Below are positions 13,101 to 25,300 of a stretch of DNA of 62,000 nt, piece by piece. The stretch comes from Lingula anatina (lineage: Eukaryota; Brachiopoda; Lingulata; Lingulida; Lingulidae): assembly GCF_001039355.2 (NCBI RefSeq), contig NW_019775047.1, positions 18,387-80,386 on the forward strand, read 5' to 3'. The position numbers and the translations under genes were made by a program. The notes under the pieces were generated by a model. The model saw only the letters and a program-made list of their open reading frames with translations, did not search any database and was not told where the DNA came from. Position 1 is the stretch's first letter; each line of letters opens with the position of its first letter.

Positions 13101-15237
13101 AACCGAAAAACAAAAACCTTCGTTTACAAATGAATCAAGTTACAACAACCAAAGAACCGGTGTGACAGAAATGGTATAGTCCGCAAAGAAACTGTAGTCT
13201 GTTAACCATGACTACAGTTTTTATACAAGTGACACTTACCCCGATAGCTCGGGCTATCCATAACCTCTACTAACAATGTGGTCCCCCGGACTTCCTTGAA
13301 CCAACATTCCTGTTATACCGGCTGTGTATCAAAACCACTTTTCCCCACCACCTTTCAGACAACTAAGTATTGAACAGATTAACTTTGTTCAATTGCCCAC
13401 GATTGGGCTGAAGACTGCTATCTGGTAAATTGACGAGCGTTTCAGTACACGTCATTTAGGCATGAACCCGACAAGGTTGAATTTTGTTCCAGAATAATGT
13501 TAAAGGACTCTTCAGGCGAGTATTTATTTATTTACTACTCACCTGTATCCTGCGCAATCGACGCTCCTCCAACTTCCTTCTCAGGTCTTCGTCGCTTCGA
13601 ATTTTCTGCATGGCGTTCCTGGAGATCATTTTTCTTTGGTCTTCCTCGTACTTTTTCAGCAGCGCCCTCAGCTCCTCCTCGTCCAGGTAGAAACCCAAGG
13701 AGGTGATGTCAGTGTAAAATTCTGTCTCCAACTTTTTAAGGTCCTGGAAAGATGGCGTTTTTTGTCGATAGGGTGATTCATATGCGCAAAGTTCTCAACG
13801 CTTTTGTTTTCAGAAATGTGCGAAATTGAGAGAGTATGTAACTGCAAAGTTAACCACGGCTGCAACATATTGCAAATAAATATTTTAAATCATTATGTTC
13901 TTGGTTCATTTATATACACTGTACCGGTCAATATATATTATTTTCTGGTTAACGCCTTAAAACAGGAGAAAGTCTGTAGTTTGTTGATTTGACTAACTGT
14001 AGCGCCGATCAAAGTATCAATTAAGTATAAATAAATATCTTACAGCTCATGTTACCATTTGATGAACATTATATACGCTAAGGTGTAGCGGTTTGCTTCT
14101 CACCTTCTTTAAAGTTTCATCATTGGCCAGCTGAGTTGTGACCTCAACATGGCTACTTGTACTCGTGCTCGAGTCCTTCAACGACACCGCCATCAGATCC
14201 AGATAGTTGAGTCTCTCTATCTCCATGGTGTTTCTGGAGACAAGGTGCTGACTTATCATAACCTTCAGAGCTTGCTCGTCCTGGGTGGTTTGTATTGACT
14301 TGATGCTCTGGACGAGTTTCTCATCGTTGGCTTGTATAGCCTGAGTGAAAGGAGTCGCCATTGTTATTGAGGCTCATGCTTTAGTTTAATAGCCTGTAGC
14401 GCACTAATTTGATTCCCCAATTTCAATTAAATCTGCTCAATGTTATGGTTTTGCCCTGAGCCCTAAACCTACTAGATTCCACGACATTTTCATGTATTTG
14501 CAAATCGTGAATCATACATTATCGGATCATCTGGATTAAATACAGGCAGAGAGAAAGATACCTAAAAAACGTTACAAAAGCTATACCCAAATTATTTTTA
14601 CAACATTTTTATTAAAAAATTGAGGCGCTTTAAAAAAGATTTAACGTAAGAGTAAAAGCTCGAAATTTGATAATAATAGTGTAATTAGGATACACACATA
14701 CCTTGGTTTCGGTTTGACTGCCTATCATTTCTTCCCCAAAGTAGGTCCCGATATTCTTCACGTCTTTGACGTCTCTGTATTCTTGCTTGATTGACTCACT
14801 GCGGTTCATCTACGGAAAACAAATAGTAAAGGAGAATGAAAACCGATTTATAAAGGGACTAGAGAGAAGTAAAGAATTAACGCTCTTCTGTGCAACACAA
14901 ATAAAGAATAAACATAAAAGTCAAATCCTCACCAACTCTATGGCTTTCTTTCTCCTGGCTTGAAGCTTCTCCCAAAGAGACGCACCCTGCTTCGCCTTGG
15001 AGGCATCATTGGTGTTTTGCACACGCGCCTGTTGTCGTCGGTGTAGATCCATCAGTCCCCTCAGGACCTCCGGCGACAGCTCGTCCATGTGCTTCATGAT
15101 GTCCTTGGTTAGACCCTCGGGGACAGATCCATCGGTAGGAACCTGAGGGTGAACACGTGTTTAATTTTATTTCAGCATAGTACACATGCTATAACGTCAT
15201 TATTTCACTACATAATGTACATGTAAATGCATGACTG

Positions 15238-15289
<52 letters not shown>

Positions 15290-18200
15290 ATAAAATGTTT
15301 AAAGCAGAATAATATTCTGAACATAAATTCAAATCTTATCAAAGCAGGGCACATATATGTATTATATACTATGACGCCATTAGTTCACTTCATAACGTGT
15401 ATAAAAGCATGAATACAATATACATACCTACACTATAATATGTTTTAAGCAGAATTATATTCTGAACATAAATTCAAATCTATCGTTTGCTGTAGTATTT
15501 CAGATTCTGTGATTGATTGTGAAGCATAAGACTATAAAACAATTGGACTGTCTTTACAAAATGCACTTCGTTATTGGAACTCTTTTAAAAGACACGCACA
15601 ACCCCAACTAGTATACGAATCACTGAGTTCTGTCTTGTCTTACCTCATCTTCTCCGGCCAGAGAAGGGGGATCTTCGGAATCGTCTGACTCGAAGTCGTC
15701 TTCATAATCATCATCAAAATCAAAATCATCAGTCACGCTGTTTTGTTCTTCATTAGGCGGTGGCGCTACCTGACTGTGGGAAATCTCAGTGCGCTGTTCG
15801 ACGGTCACGGTGCTGCTTTCTTCGCACTGTGTAGAGGCGATTACAGTTGTCTCACGAGTCGTGGAATTGTGGGTATTTTCGCCTCCAAGGTCGTCATCGG
15901 TGTTGCCAATGGGACCATCTTTTCTTATACGAGCGATGAACTTCTTCTGTAAGGCTTCTAACTGTTGGCGTTTGGCTAATTCTTGCTGGCGTTTTAGAGC
16001 ATCGACCTGGAGTTCATGCTTGGAGAGGATGCGGTTGATTTCGTCCTCGGAAATCTGATCTTTGTTTTCGAGGCAGCTTTGGATTAGTTCTGTTTCGCAC
16101 TGTTTGGTTTTCTGCAATGGCAAAAAGCATTTTATTAAGTCTCAAATAATAATTCCTTTTTAAATTACACACATATATAAACCATCATGTCGACATCTTG
16201 TAAAGCTTAATTTGAAGGTGTTGTCCATTTCGTGATGGGTTGATTACCAGCTAATTATCCAAGTTTACACAAACAACTTAACACACAATATATATCTCTA
16301 TGTGTTCTACGAAATTTTGACAAATGCCCTATCATCACAGGCTTATGCAATCATCATCATCGACCTGAATCATTACCGTCTCATAATCCTTATTGATCTC
16401 TTGGATCTCTGGTGTTTCATCGATATCAACGGTTGGTGGGATGTCATTGATTTCATTGACTTTTCCCAATGGCTCTTGCTCCTGTATGAGTAAATAATTT
16501 ATGTGAAATGAATCTTCTTTTATGAATATATATATGATCACAAAATCCAATGACCCGTGCCTTAGTCATGATGTAATATTCTTAAGTGGCAACTTGTAAT
16601 CTCAAAGCACATCGTCTATGCACAACTCATGGTACATTGATGATAATTGAAAATTCATGTACAAACATGCATGGGTTAACAGCGACTTGACAACCTTTCT
16701 TTAAAGTTAACCGGGCAGCATAGAGACCATGCATTTTTAAGTTCTTTTAGTCGTTTGTTGCCACGAGCGACCCACCTGTTTATCTGAAAGCGAGGCCTCC
16801 TTCTCCATCATCGTCTTCTGCGCGGCAAATAGCGTCTGTAGTATGATGAGGATGTTGGTGTCATCTGTTCTCTCTTTCTCACGCGTTGCTGCCAAAAGCT
16901 GCCATTTAAGTTCTTCGATTTGCTGTAAAATGGAGAAACGACAGTATTATTTCTAGCTGACGATAGAAATCAGTTATACATATCACCTCAATGTTAAACA
17001 CATCACCCTCAATTTTCAACAGCAAAAATAAATCATACTAGTAGAAAATACACCACAAGGTCCTTTTTTTCTAAATTTTTAAAAGAAAACTACGTCTATT
17101 CTGAATCCGGAAAATGTTATATGCATGGTATGGTCGAAGCTAAAATAAATTAATATTGAATTGAAATTATAGAAACATGTATAATTTTACCTCTTTCAAG
17201 CTGTTTATCATTGCTAGCAACATATCTCTATCGTTATTGGATTCGGTCGTCTGCGCATCGGTTTGCATTCCACTGGAATTGCTTCTTTTAGCTTCAGTTT
17301 GGGTCTCCATACCGCTGGTGCTTTTGGCGGGAGGTTGAGCTGTCTGTGACTCACTGGTGTTTGTATCAACAGAGGTGGTCTGGGTTCCCATAAGCGTTGT
17401 TACATTTGTGGCGGTGGTGGTTTGGGTTGATATCATTGGGTTGACATGGGTTGGGTTGAAACTGTCACCAGGGAACAGGTCTGACGTCTCGGTGGTACTA
17501 TACCCCAGGGAGCGTCTTGGTACTTCACTGCCACCTATCGAGTTGTACGCAGACGGCATTTGTCTCTCCGTTCCGGCAGAGACCGCCCTAGAACTTGTCC
17601 TAATAGGAGTTACGGGGCGAGGTACAACAGGTAAATCAGAGCGGTAATTGGGCTGTGGGAACGTCAGAGGTGGGGGGAGAGCGGTTCCTTTTGCTTTTGC
17701 AGACATGGATCTGTAACCAGATGGGTGTGGTTTCTCATCTCCGTCACTATCAGAAGAGGAGGACGAGGAAGAGGAGGAGCGCTTGGACCCGTACATACCC
17801 ATGGACCCTTCTGCGGTGTTCGGCTTCGGGACTGATGCAGAACCACCGGTATTTTCAGTCGCCGGGTCGCCGTTTTGGACGTTGACGGTGTTATTATAAA
17901 ACATCACCATGCTATCGACATTGTTCAACTTTGGTGACTCTGCTCTTGGAATGTTACTTATTTTGCTGATGTGGCTCATGTTGGCATCGTTGCCGAATAC
18001 GTTCAATTCTGGGCTGCTATCCGAGCTACTCGAGCTCGAACTGCTTGAGCTACTTGAATCAAAGGAACCACGACGTTTCTTCTTTCTTCTTCTTCTTGTC
18101 CTTCTTCTTGTCCTTCTTCTTTGTTTTCTTGTCCTTACTTTTCAAAAAGTCGCTTGAACCATGAATATCTGTAGAGATCCCTGTATTGACACTTAAAGGC

Positions 18201-19289
18201 GTCATGCCCGGTTCACTGCCGTCGTTGATATTAATATTGGCCGTTTTCTGGAATTTGTCAACTTTGTTGGAAGGTTCGGCTTCGTTGAAGTTGGGATCAC
18301 TACCTGTATTTGACTTGTGGTTATTCACCTTGGTGTTTGCCATTATTACTTTTATAGATCGACCCCCGGGCCGAGAGACTCCACTATCCTGCTCCATTGT
18401 AAGGGGGTCTTGGCGATAAGCTGGCGTGCTGCCACCTATCGCATTGTCACCAAGTGGGGGTAGTTTCGTGGGCGTGCTTGATCTCTGTACATACGTTGCT
18501 GTGGTTTGGTGGGATGAATGCCCGCTACCAGGGCGATCGTCCAAGGGCATTGTAAGCTCTCGATTCCACCCATACTCACTCGTGTTATTACCAGTGCTGG
18601 AGTTGGGTCGTTGACCCTGTTGTCCGTAACCACCTTGCTGTTGTCCGTAACCACCTTGCTGCTGTCCGTAACCACCTTGTTGCTGTCCGTAACCACCTTG
18701 CTGCTGTCCGTAACCACCTTGCTGCTGTCCGTTGCCACGTTGCTGTTGTCCGTAACCACCTTGCTGCTGTCCGTAACCACCTTGCTGCTGTCCGTTACCA
18801 CGTTGGGGTTGTCCGTACCCATACTGCTGGTGTGAAAAGTGGGAATACCCTGTAGTTGTGGTGTTATTGTGGTTTTGTGAGAGGGGAACTGACCCAGAGA
18901 TAAAAGCCACACCAGTTTGATTCTGGCGCTGATACTCGTACACATGCGCTGCTGCCCGTGCATCAGCATCACTGTCATTACTGGCGCCGGGACTTACACG
19001 ACCTCGGGTCCGTAACCTTCTGGCACCGCCCCCTCCGCCACGCCCACCTTTCCAGCAGTCCCCGTCGTCGTCCGAGGAGGAGTCATAATATTCCTCGGGA
19101 GCCGAGTTGACGGTTGGCTTATGTCTCTTATGACGAATGCGCGCTCTTCTCTTCTTGAATTTAAAGCAACTGGGATCGTCTGCCTCCACGTAACCGTATC
19201 CTACGATGTAGCCGCGCGGTTGACAACAACAGCAGGCATTTCCCATGGTTGTGTTTCGTTGGCGTACTTGGTTAAACGGAAGGCACTCT
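10190..19289 (-). CDS. Unrecognised ~1,380-residue protein: acylation-type N terminus, Gly/Gln/Tyr repeats, coiled-coil tail
   Basis: Minus strand, 13 exons in reading order: 19289-17191 (ATG at 19246), 16922-16776, 16481-16377, 16111-15644, 15142-14933, 14809-14702, 14340-14104, 13743-13543, 11949-11836, about 11580-11429, 11155-11026, 10681-10523, 10249-10190. All junctions are in phase with GT/AG sites. Residues 1-8 are MGNACCCC, which fits N-myristoylation plus palmitoylation and suggests membrane attachment. Then come basic and Ser/Asp-rich segments, ten GYGQQQG-type heptads (about residues 142-211), a Lys tract and a Ser tract (about 370-405), an acidic patch (DDFDFDDDYEDDFESDDSED), and from about residue 686 mostly charged helix with a recurring E-x-L...L-x-x-RR module. 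It ends KKDTGGENSRPETAPLSVL. Exon 1 has one base too many near 18084. The acceptor of the tenth exon could be at 11580 or 11577. A membrane-tethered scaffold is an inference; I know no named family. Confidence 0.8.
12100..13540. other. Large intron of the coiled-coil gene, nothing recognised
   Basis: This stretch separates exons 13743-13543 and 11949-11836 of the minus-strand gene. I see no minus-strand splice-bounded coding exon. A plus-strand frame at 12735-12962 contains a Gln/Glu-rich piece (IQNEFNRQQAKLQERLEEHL) but lacks convincing partner exons. Confidence 0.5.
15238..15286. repeat. (AT)n(GT)n microsatellite
   Basis: A dinucleotide run in the intron between exons 16111-15644 and 15142-14933 of the coiled-coil gene. 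It is followed by a short duplicated motif (GTTTAAAGCAGAATAATATTCTGAACATAAATTC-like) at about 15297 and again at about 15442. Confidence 0.9.
18083..18085 (-). other. Apparent 1-base insertion in an (AAG)n tract
   Basis: Reading the minus strand, the first-exon frame runs through a Lys tract and stops at TGA after KEETSWFL (stop at 18061-18059). Removing one base from the T run at 18083-18085 keeps a perfect AAG repeat. The frame then reads KRRGSFDSSSS and joins the open frame that continues to the donor at 17191. Only this shift makes the exon length compatible with phase-0 splicing to the next exon. A sequencing or assembly error is the simplest explanation. A real polymorphism or a truncated isoform remains possible. 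Confidence 0.75.
18612..18820. repeat. Coding 21-bp tandem repeat (ten GYGQQQG heptads)
   Basis: About ten 21-bp units encode G-Y/N-G-Q-Q-Q-G/R heptads on the minus strand, with occasional RGN for GGY variants. Gly/Gln/Tyr-rich repeats of this type are known in prion-like, condensate-forming and structural proteins. The high identity of neighbouring units suggests recent copy-number change. Confidence 0.9.
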
Positions 19290-19494
19290 CTGGGGAAAAT
19301 AAATGATAAAAACATGCAACGATTCATATGACAAGTGTTCAGTGTAAGTGAGGTTCGCCTACAGTTTTCGCAACATTGACATGGTATATATATTCACATG
19401 TACTTCATGTGAATATATACACCATGTACGTTTGTTTATTTTAAAAGCCTAAGAAGGAAGCTTTCACAGTACATAGCTACCTACCAGTACCTAT

Positions 19495-19830
19495 CAGATA
19501 AACAGACTAACTCGCTTCCTCTTGTTTCCACGGTACTCGTCTATATAACAGCTTTTCTGCATTTTACTCAAAATAAAGAGGGAGCGTGTTAATTTGTTAA
19601 TCTGACTGCATTCAGCGAGAGTCCCCGCCTAGTTATATCGATCTACGTAGAACGGTCGTTTCATTTGGAATCAGTGATTTGGAATGAGTCTTCACTTGCT
19701 TGCTCTTGTGTCCAATTTTTTTCTATATTCTACTCAACGGCAGGAGGAGGCCTGTTAGTCTGTTAATCTGGTGGCATTCAGTCAGAGTCCCCGTGGAGTT
19801 AGTGGGAATTAGCTAGGTCGACAACATTCA
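19495..19830. mobile_element. Two adjacent family B fragments
   Basis: About 19495-19675 and 19690-19830 are related to each other and to the elements at 20585 and 36090. Shared words are CTTGTTTCCACG or GCTCTTGTGTCCA, GTTAATCTG, GCATTCAGCGAGAGTCCCCG and CGATCTACGTAGAACG. No coding capacity. Confidence 0.6.
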
Positions 19831-20477
19831 TTATAAACAGTCCCTTAGGCTGGACCCCGGTTAGTATACTTATTTATGTGTGTGTGTGTGGGGGGGGGGG
19901 GGGCAAGGGAGGGGAAAGTGGACTCCAGCTTTGACGAGATTTTTGAAAAAAAAATTAAATCTTTATATAAAAAGACCTATCATGAACTTCAGCAACTCAG
20001 CAACTTATTTTCTCAGCTTACGGGCCGGGTTGTGTAATTTTAAGTGTCTGTATGTGTGTGTGTGGCACAGAAACGGGCATAAGGCCTACTCCTATCATGA
20101 CACACATTTACTCTTGGCCTATTCAGGGAACTAGTATTCATAAAAAAAAAGGGACAGCGGTCATGTATCACTTGTGAGTGCATTTTGTTTAGCGTTATAT
20201 ATTATTTGTTTTACCAGGGGTAACAAACAATATGTAATATCGCAGTTACTGTAAAATATAAGATTAACTGTTCTTCATCCGATTGACGAGTCTTAAAATC
20301 TGCGCTATTGTGGTGTTGCATGCTATGACATTTAATTATCCAAATGATAAATCAAAATGAAAAAAAAGTGTTCATTTTCAAAATATTACTTTCAACAGAG
20401 TAAAACTTCGAAGTATCAATAGCAACCTTTTACATATAGTACAGGGAGGAATATTCACAAATTAATACGCAACTTAG

Positions 20478-20590
20478 GTTCCATTCCCATATAGTCATTT
20501 TAATGGCGCGTGTGACCATCAGGGGATTAGGGCGACTTTTTTTTTTTGGGTAGGGTCGGCCATATTTAGTCGGAGGATCATTAAACAGAC
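20478..20590. mobile_element. Family A fragment
   Basis: Contains GGGTAGGGTCGGCCATATTT followed by AGTCGGAGGATCATTAA, which is the right half of a family A element. The left half is degraded and includes a T-run. It abuts a family B element. Confidence 0.6.
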
Positions 20591-20820
20591 ACATCGACCC
20601 AACTCTGCAGGGATTCTCGCTGAGTACAATCAGTTTAATAGATTATCGTATAAGCCTCCCCTGGCGTTTAGTCGAATACAGAAAAGTGGTGATTGTGCGA
20701 GTACGTTGGAAACAAGAGGAAGTGAGTCATTCTGTTAAGCTGATTGCACTTAGCGAGAGTCCCAGCAGAGTAAGGTCGATCCACGTAGACCGATGGTCGT
20801 GTGTCTGTGGGAATGGTGTC
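20585..20820. mobile_element. Family B inverted-repeat element
   Basis: ACTCTGCAGGGATTCTCGCT on the left matches the reverse complement of AGCGAGAGTCCCAGCAGAGT on the right, extended inward by ACAATCAG and outward by GATCGACC-type sequence. The right tip is GTGGGAATGGTGTC. Non-coding. Confidence 0.75.
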
Positions 20821-22242
20821 TAAGTGTAATTTTGTTATATCTGACATTGTTAACGTTGATATACGTACACATGAAGTTCATTTCAACTTGCAGATTAAAA
20901 AAAATCTGACGACGGTTATTGCGCGCTTTCAAGTCTAAATCCCACCGCCGTGTAACCGTACACTGCCTTCTTATTTTATGACTTGCAAATTGCCAACTTG
21001 ACCTTACTAATATTTCATAGAAAAAGTCAAATTCATACTACTATAGTACAGGCGGATTTATACCATTTTAACGTCGTCGTTGTCAAGAGCTTATAAATTG
21101 TCACACCTGTCCAAGACGGTATGATATGGTTCACCAACAGTCACTGTTAACTCACCTGTGTTTCACTGGTCTACGTTGGTCCTAAAGCATGACACAAGTC
21201 CACATCCGGACGGTCGTCCTGTCGCAGAGGTGTGAGGTCTGGTTATTTTCTCCCCCTTCTGCTGTGATTAGCTAGAACCTGTCACAGTGATCGGCCATGT
21301 TTGATATGTTGAAATAGAGCAATCGATTCTTAGAAGATGGAAGACTAGCTGTTTTAGGGGAAGGGAAAAGAAAGCGAACCAAGCTTCGCCATGATCATCA
21401 TCTATGTTTTGAAAGAAATTATTTCACTAACAAATGATTATAACAAAAGTTGTCAATGATTCAATACATTTCGCAAATATTAAGTTTATTAACAGCGGTT
21501 TGTTTTATGTTCATAAAATTTTGCCGTCCTCTCCCCAATGCAAAATCCAGGCCAGCTTTAATCGATTATTGTCACGTGCGACAGCCTTTCAATAGACTCC
21601 TTAAACATAATCCGTGTTTTGTTTGGCCGTCGCTATGTTAGTAATAGCCCACCTTGTGCAATACGCACCGCCATGACCCAATTTTGATGAAGCAATGATG
21701 GCGGACTTAGCGATATAAATCAACACAGGAGATTGACATTTGAGGTGAGCAAAATACCTTCAAATACTGGACTATTTTTCTCTTATTAATTGATATATAC
21801 ATAGAATGAAGAGTTTCGTTCCATGACACATTTACGATAGTAAATTCTGATATTGACATAAAGCAAGAATGACAAGTAGGTATAAATGCACAAACATTAG
21901 TAACAGAGCAATTAAGTCCTTGCTGCAGCACTGACGTATTGGTATATCGTTATGCCGAAAGCATTTCTCCTAACAATGAACATTCTAAATATGAGCCATA
22001 GTTTTTCAGTATAATTATTGGCAATCCCGTAAGTGATATTTTGTGTTTTTAAGTCACTGGACATACGTGCACTAGACGCACCGTTCAGGTTTAAACATTT
22101 AAAAGTACAACCGATGCAGTCCAACTATTTAAATGGATAAGATTCATTCATGGGATTAATGGATTATGCTTACGGATACTCTGACTAATTATAAAGTATA
22201 ACTTAAAACACATTTTCCTTTTTTTCAGAAAAATAATCAAAC

Positions 22243-22311
22243 ATGTCGACAGAGAACATAAAAGTGGCAGTGAGGGTCCGCCCTTTCATATCCTTGCATT
22301 TTGTTTTTGAG

Positions 22312-22385
<74 letters not shown>

Positions 22386-25300
22386 TTATAATAAAAACAT
22401 ACAATAAGAGTGGCCACACCACAGGAAAGTGCCCCCCTGGGTCTAGTAAAAAGAACAGCCACTCTCCATCTCTCTCTCTCTCTCAGTTCATTTTTTCAAT
22501 CCAACCCATAAGTACAGCAAGACCGTACCTTTGCTCCACTCACGAGGTATATGTACACGTACTCCAGAGTTTTGTTAATCATCCTTGACTTTCGCACAGC
22601 CAAAGAGAGAAGGACTCCAACGCCCAGCGTATTATAGACATGGATGGGGTCACCACCTACATCAAAGACCCCGCTGCTCGCCCCGGGGAGGAGCCCAAGA
22701 AATTCATCTTCGACCATTCATACTGGTCACACGACGGTTTTAAGGAGGAAAAGGATGGATATTTTTCACCAGCGACTGCCAAATACTCGGATCAAGTGAG
22801 TAGAGTTCAGTGTAATGGCCCATTTCCCGGCACGTGTATCCTACGTCCTATTGACGTCATAAGACGTCAGTCAACGTCACGTGTCTCTTGAGGTGGGCAG
22901 GCATGACGTAAGCCCACTTTAAAGCTACAAAAAAGAGACATTGCACGTTGATAGCCATCTTAAGTGTGTTTCAAATTAATGTGTTTAACGTTTGTGATAC
23001 CTGAGTCTATTTTCCTTTCTCCAGACGAAAGTTTTCAATGATCTCGGCCGTGGAATGTTGACCAATGCGTGGGAGGGGTACAACTGCTCTATTTTCGCAT
23101 ATGGGCAAACTGGGAGCGGGAAGTCGTACTCCATCATGGGATACGGAGCAAATAAAGGTAAGTTAGCCTTGACAGATACTAGTTTATTTCACCCAAATAC
23201 AAGAGTTCTGTATTTTTTCTTTTTTAAATTAAAGAATGTTTATTCATGTTACTGGGCCAAAATAGTCAACAATCTAATATAAAATGTATGTTAAAGGGAC
23301 CATCCCCACAGATATTTGGATCGATCTATCTCCCTTGGGAGTTTCTCTAAATTGCTGTCAGCTTGACTGGCTTAAAGGGATAATAGCTCTTCGTTTCGGC
23401 CAAAAAATGAATTTTCCTGGAGTAAACAATTTTCCCATACTTACCAATGGTTAATGAATCCATTTTTACATTCAAAGTTAGTCCCTGGTTTTTTTCTAAA
23501 AAGTTTGGTTTTTCGTTAAAATCTCTTAAGAGATTTTAACAGAGTATAGCCATCAGTGGAGGTCACGTGGTCTAAAGACAAGCTCAGATATCAGAATAAT
23601 AGCTGTAACTGCTGTTTTTGTGGTAAAACAGAATATACGATATTTCTATGAGTTACTCACAATGTATTTATTGTGAAATATAGATCTCATACGAAGAGTT
23701 ATTATCCCTTTAAATGTCTGTCACGCCTAGTAAAGCTGTTCGGGGGTAATTATCTTTACTCAGTTTAGTGATACTTCCGAGGGAGTTAAATCGATCCAGA
23801 TGGATCGATCTAAGCATTGGAAACCCAGTGGAAGTCTTCACCGGAATTAAATAATGTACTTAGTAATCATGTGTCCTTCAATTTTATTTCATCGTTGCAG
23901 GAATTGTTCCCCGTGTATGTGAAATGTTGTTTCAACAAATCAAAGAAAACCCGAAAGAAGGGGTGGAATATCGGGTATGTATATACAGTACACATTTTCT
24001 TGAAAAATATTAGAAAAAGGTGCACGAAAAGAATTTTTAAATGTCGACATGCAGCATCCAGGTAACAAGGAGAATTCGACTTTTCATTGGCTATCATTAG
24101 GTAGTCAAGAGTCTCATTCAGTGGTATTGGTCTTAATGCTCCGTAATTATTTGTCTACGTCTTGTGTTAAAATTGTTCACTGCTAAGGCTTAATTATTAT
24201 TTTTTTCTTAATTTTTCCACCTCTATTAATGTATTTGGAACAATGGTTAATATAAAATGTCTTTATAAACTATTTAATTTCAAACACTTTTATCATAAGC
24301 AAAGGAAGTAGCATACGCATTTTTATATTTATTAAAGTATTTAGTAGTTGCAGATGATCTTCAAACCTAAATATTTACTTTATTTTTGCAGGTGAAATTC
24401 AGTATGTTGGAGATCTACAACGAACAAGTACGAGATCTTCTCACTAAGAAGGTCAAGGGAAAGGCTAAAGAGGGTCTGAAAGTTAGGGAACACGCCACTA
24501 AGGGGTTTTACGGTAAGTACAAGTGGAAAGTTGAAGAGGGTTATTTCAGGTTTTACGGTAAATAATTGTAAAAAAATACGGAGAGTGTAACTTTGTGCAG
24601 TAATTACATTTTATTTTGCAAAAGTAATTTTCACGAATGCGGTGCACATAATTAACATAATCTCTTTGATGATATTCCGTTCGAGTTATTCAGTTTTAAT
24701 TTGAAAACTAGTGAAGCATTCCAGAGAGCGCAGTCTTCCACTAAGGCAACTTTATTAACTAATTAAAATATCTCATCTTTCTCCTCAATTAATTACGGTA
24801 TCGCTACCAAAGTCCGATCGATTTTTAAAAGTTCGTCCATTTCTCAGCCGTAACATTTATTCATCATCATCTTTCGCACTTGGGAATGGGAGCAACAGCA
24901 GCAACATGTTAAGACCAGAGATATTTCTCTCTCATAAGTGAAAGGATCTCATTTGTTTGCATACCAGTATCATTCATGATGGTACCAGAGTAAGTTACAT
25001 GTCGTCTGCCTCTTTTACCTTTTCCCCCACGTGGTGTCCAAAATATGAGTCAAAGGGGGGCCGTAGCAATAGTCCGAAGGTTCATTGGTTCGAAAGTTCA
25101 CTATAGAACCTTCGGACCAATAAACCATTGATTTAAAAAACCGATGAAAATGTTACCATTTTTCGGACCATTGAAACTTCGGACTTTTCGAGACGTCCCC
25201 GTCAAAGGCGCGGGCACAGTGCCCTGCTAGCTGTTGTTAAGTAACAAACCAACAAAGGCAATATCATAGAGGCATAATAATTATTAATCGTCAATTTTCG

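Larger units (their letters stand above)
19290..22228. other. Intergenic between divergent genes, rich in palindromic elements
   Basis: The coiled-coil gene (-) and the kinesin gene (+) are head to head. The acceptor AG just before 19289 and the acceptor at 22227-22228 (TTTTTTTCAG) show that both genes have at least one upstream non-coding exon, but I cannot place those exons. The segment holds family A and B element fragments, a G-run near 19889-19902 and a short palindrome around TACTTCATGTGAATATATAC near 19400. Confidence 0.5.

Noticed and set aside
18436-18978. Frames rich in VVTDSSK or LLLSVTT repeats
   Set aside because: They are alternative-frame translations of the 21-bp repeat that encodes GYGQQQG.
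22598-22795. A normal GT-AG solution for kinesin intron 1 using the acceptor CACAG at 22595-22599
   Set aside because: It needs a donor leaving two bases after RVRPF, and no GT is available there. The AT-AC solution restores the family sequence exactly.
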